A DNA stretch of 64,000 nt from Nostoc paludosum FACHB-159 (lineage in GTDB: Bacteria > Cyanobacteriota > Cyanobacteriia > Cyanobacteriales > Nostocaceae): assembly GCF_014698835.1 (NCBI RefSeq), contig NZ_JACJTU010000033.1, positions 1 through 64,000 of the forward strand, written 5' to 3'. Shown here one piece after another: positions 63,001 through 64,000 of this stretch. The notes beneath the pieces were generated by a model. The model searched no databases, was not told the origin of the DNA, and saw only the letters and a list, made by a program, of their open reading frames with translations. Numbering within the stretch: position 1 is the first letter of the stretch; every line of letters begins with the position of its first letter. The position numbers and the translations under genes are program-made.

Positions 63001-63357
63001 TTACTTTAGGAAGTGAATTTTTTGTTGTGGATGGTTAAAAATGTTCATTTCTGGCTGTGGATACTTGACAATATTAGCCAACTCCTCCAATTGATTGATT
63101 GCTTCTGCACCCTCTAACTTCATTAATTCGCGGTCATCCCAAATTTCCATCCAAGTAATACCGTAATCAGACACTAAAAACCGAATCATGTGCTTTTCTC
63201 CCAGGTTGACCATAAATGAAGCGCTTTTGATTTGGTCGCCGCATGTATAGCAAGACGTAGCATAACCACTCTGCTCAAGTGCAATTGACAAAGCTTGCAG
63301 ACTAATTACCAAGTCTTGGACGACTTGCTGATGTTGTTGCGCTAATCTGAGAAACAT
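63001..63357 (-). CDS. DUF1815 family protein
   Basis: 118 residues. QQVVQDLVISLQALSIALEQ, GYATSCYTCGD and IRFLVSDYGITWMEIWDDRE match the small cyanobacterial DUF1815 family, of unknown function. Soluble; two Cys in CYTCG could bind metal or form a disulfide. GGAGGAAAC in front of the ATG is a strong ribosome binding site. It lies between gluconokinase and inositol oxygenase on the same strand; the gap to the oxygenase holds the operator palindromes, which suggests a separate promoter for the oxygenase. Confidence 0.85.
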   Translation of the reverse strand: MFLRLAQQHQQVVQDLVISLQALSIALEQSGYATSCYTCGDQIKSASFMVNLGEKHMIRFLVSDYGITWMEIWDDRELMKLEGAEAINQLEELANIVKYPQPEMNIFNHPQQKIHFLK

Positions 63358-63523
63358 TTGTTTCCTCCTACTAATACAGTGATGCGATCGCTTGATATCG
63401 GACGCCTATTTGATTTGTGCTTTTGCTACAACTCGAAAAGCCTCCAGCCCTATTCCCTGGATGCAGATATCAGCTAAAATTCTTATTTAATTTGACGTAG
63501 GCACGGCAAAACGTCCACAGATG

Positions 63524-64000
63524 CTAAATTCCTAAAGCTGTTCTGATGTTTTGGACAATTACCTGAGGTGTTTCGATAACATCTATATATAGAGTGTTTA
63601 ATGGTTCTTCGAGAGTATTAAACTGGCTATCGAGCAGCTTTTCGCTCATATAGTGGTTATGACGCTCTTGCAAGCGTTTTTGGATTAACTCATAAGACCC
63701 TTTGAGGTAAACTAGCCTGATACGTTCGCCATCTACGACAAGAAATTGGCGATAGCTTTCTTTGAGAGCCGAACACGCCAGCACCATACTTTTATTTTCT
63801 TGCAGCCAGTTTTTAATAGCTGTTTGCAAATTTTGTAACCAAGGTATTCTGTCTGCTTCTGTTAGGGGAATACCGCACCGCATTTTCTCAACATTCTCTA
63901 GCGAGTGAAAAGCGTCTGCATCGCTAAATTCCCAACCTAAAGAATTTGCTAGTAGTTTTCCTATGGTGGTTTTGCCAGCTCCAGAAACACCCATAATGAT
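63524..64000 (-). CDS. gntK: Gluconokinase, start beyond the window
   Basis: The visible 158 codons begin IIMGVSGAGKTTIG, a Walker A placed as in GntK-type gluconate kinases, and continue with SDADAFHSLENVEKMRCGIPLTEADRIPWLQ, the family's substrate motif, and LVLACSALKESYRQFL. It phosphorylates gluconate to 6-phosphogluconate, feeding the pentose phosphate pathway. The true start must lie a few codons past base 64000, as the two residues before the Met at 63994 are in frame and the family usually begins with a short hydrophobic strand. Otherwise complete. 166 bases separate it from the DUF1815 gene. Confidence 0.9.
   Translation of the reverse strand: MIMGVSGAGKTTIGKLLANSLGWEFSDADAFHSLENVEKMRCGIPLTEADRIPWLQNLQTAIKNWLQENKSMVLACSALKESYRQFLVVDGERIRLVYLKGSYELIQKRLQERHNHYMSEKLLDSQFNTLEEPLNTLYIDVIETPQVIVQNIRTALGI

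Overview
The window looks like chromosome of a filamentous, Nostoc/Anabaena-type cyanobacterium. It is AT-rich and dotted with the cyanobacterial octamer GCGATCGC. It carries the 5' end of psbD (photosystem II D2) and a photosystem I PsaJ-type gene. Intergenic regions contain the heptameric tandem repeats typical of Nostocales. Many genes belong to cyanobacteria-enriched groups: DUF4112, DUF1815, DUF4347/DUF4114, CHASE2 kinases, MHYT sensors and iron-uptake porins.

Layout. 1-11.3 kb is mostly housekeeping: psbD (partial, -), a small conserved protein plus an ABC ATPase, a YacP-type NYN protein, tRNA-Asn, an acyltransferase, an SDR oxidoreductase followed by an unannotated 49-aa psaJ paralogue, ddl, a two-TM protein, a candidate structured RNA, an alpha/beta hydrolase, a DUF4112 protein and a YihY protein. 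11.9-22.6 kb is a peptide-secretion island. It has five tandem Cys-free double-glycine precursor genes separated by conserved long hairpins, a C39-peptidase ABC exporter (PCAT), an HlyD-like adaptor, then a degenerate kinase, a response regulator, a CHASE2 histidine kinase and a PspA-like coiled coil. 22.6-27.5 kb holds a methyltransferase, tRNase Z and an exopolysaccharide BY-kinase/Wzz protein.

27.5-36.4 kb (all -) is a split STAND/WD40 system: a Ser/Thr kinase, then NTPase-A, WD40-A, WD40-B and NTPase-B in tight succession. ATPase and beta-propeller sensor are on separate polypeptides and the module is duplicated. 37-48 kb is one gene for a 3661-residue DUF4347/beta-helix/Calx-beta/RTX/DUF4114 surface or secreted protein. 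48.7-53.7 kb encodes a MHYT-GAF-PAS-HAMP-MCP receptor whose GAF has the Cys-His signature of cyanobacteriochromes, and a Cache-HAMP histidine kinase. 54-55.6 kb is an SLH-containing porin.

56.3-64 kb (all -) looks like sugar metabolism: an RbsABC-type importer with two tandem lipoprotein binding proteins, a complete myo-inositol oxygenase, a DUF1815 protein and a gluconokinase (cut by the window end). Three TGCACA-N2-TGTGCA operator-like palindromes lie upstream of the inositol oxygenase with centres exactly 42 bp apart.

Most noteworthy: (i) the five-copy precursor array with its inter-gene hairpins and linked sensor trio; (ii) the split, duplicated STAND/WD40 operon, one blade of which carries a 21-bp in-frame micro-insertion inside a GCGATCGC-type site; (iii) the orphan psaJ paralogue with a changed chlorophyll-ligand position; (iv) the phased operator array in front of inositol oxygenase; (v) the structured RNA candidate at about 8.42-8.59 kb. 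All function assignments come from reading motifs by eye; no database search was run.
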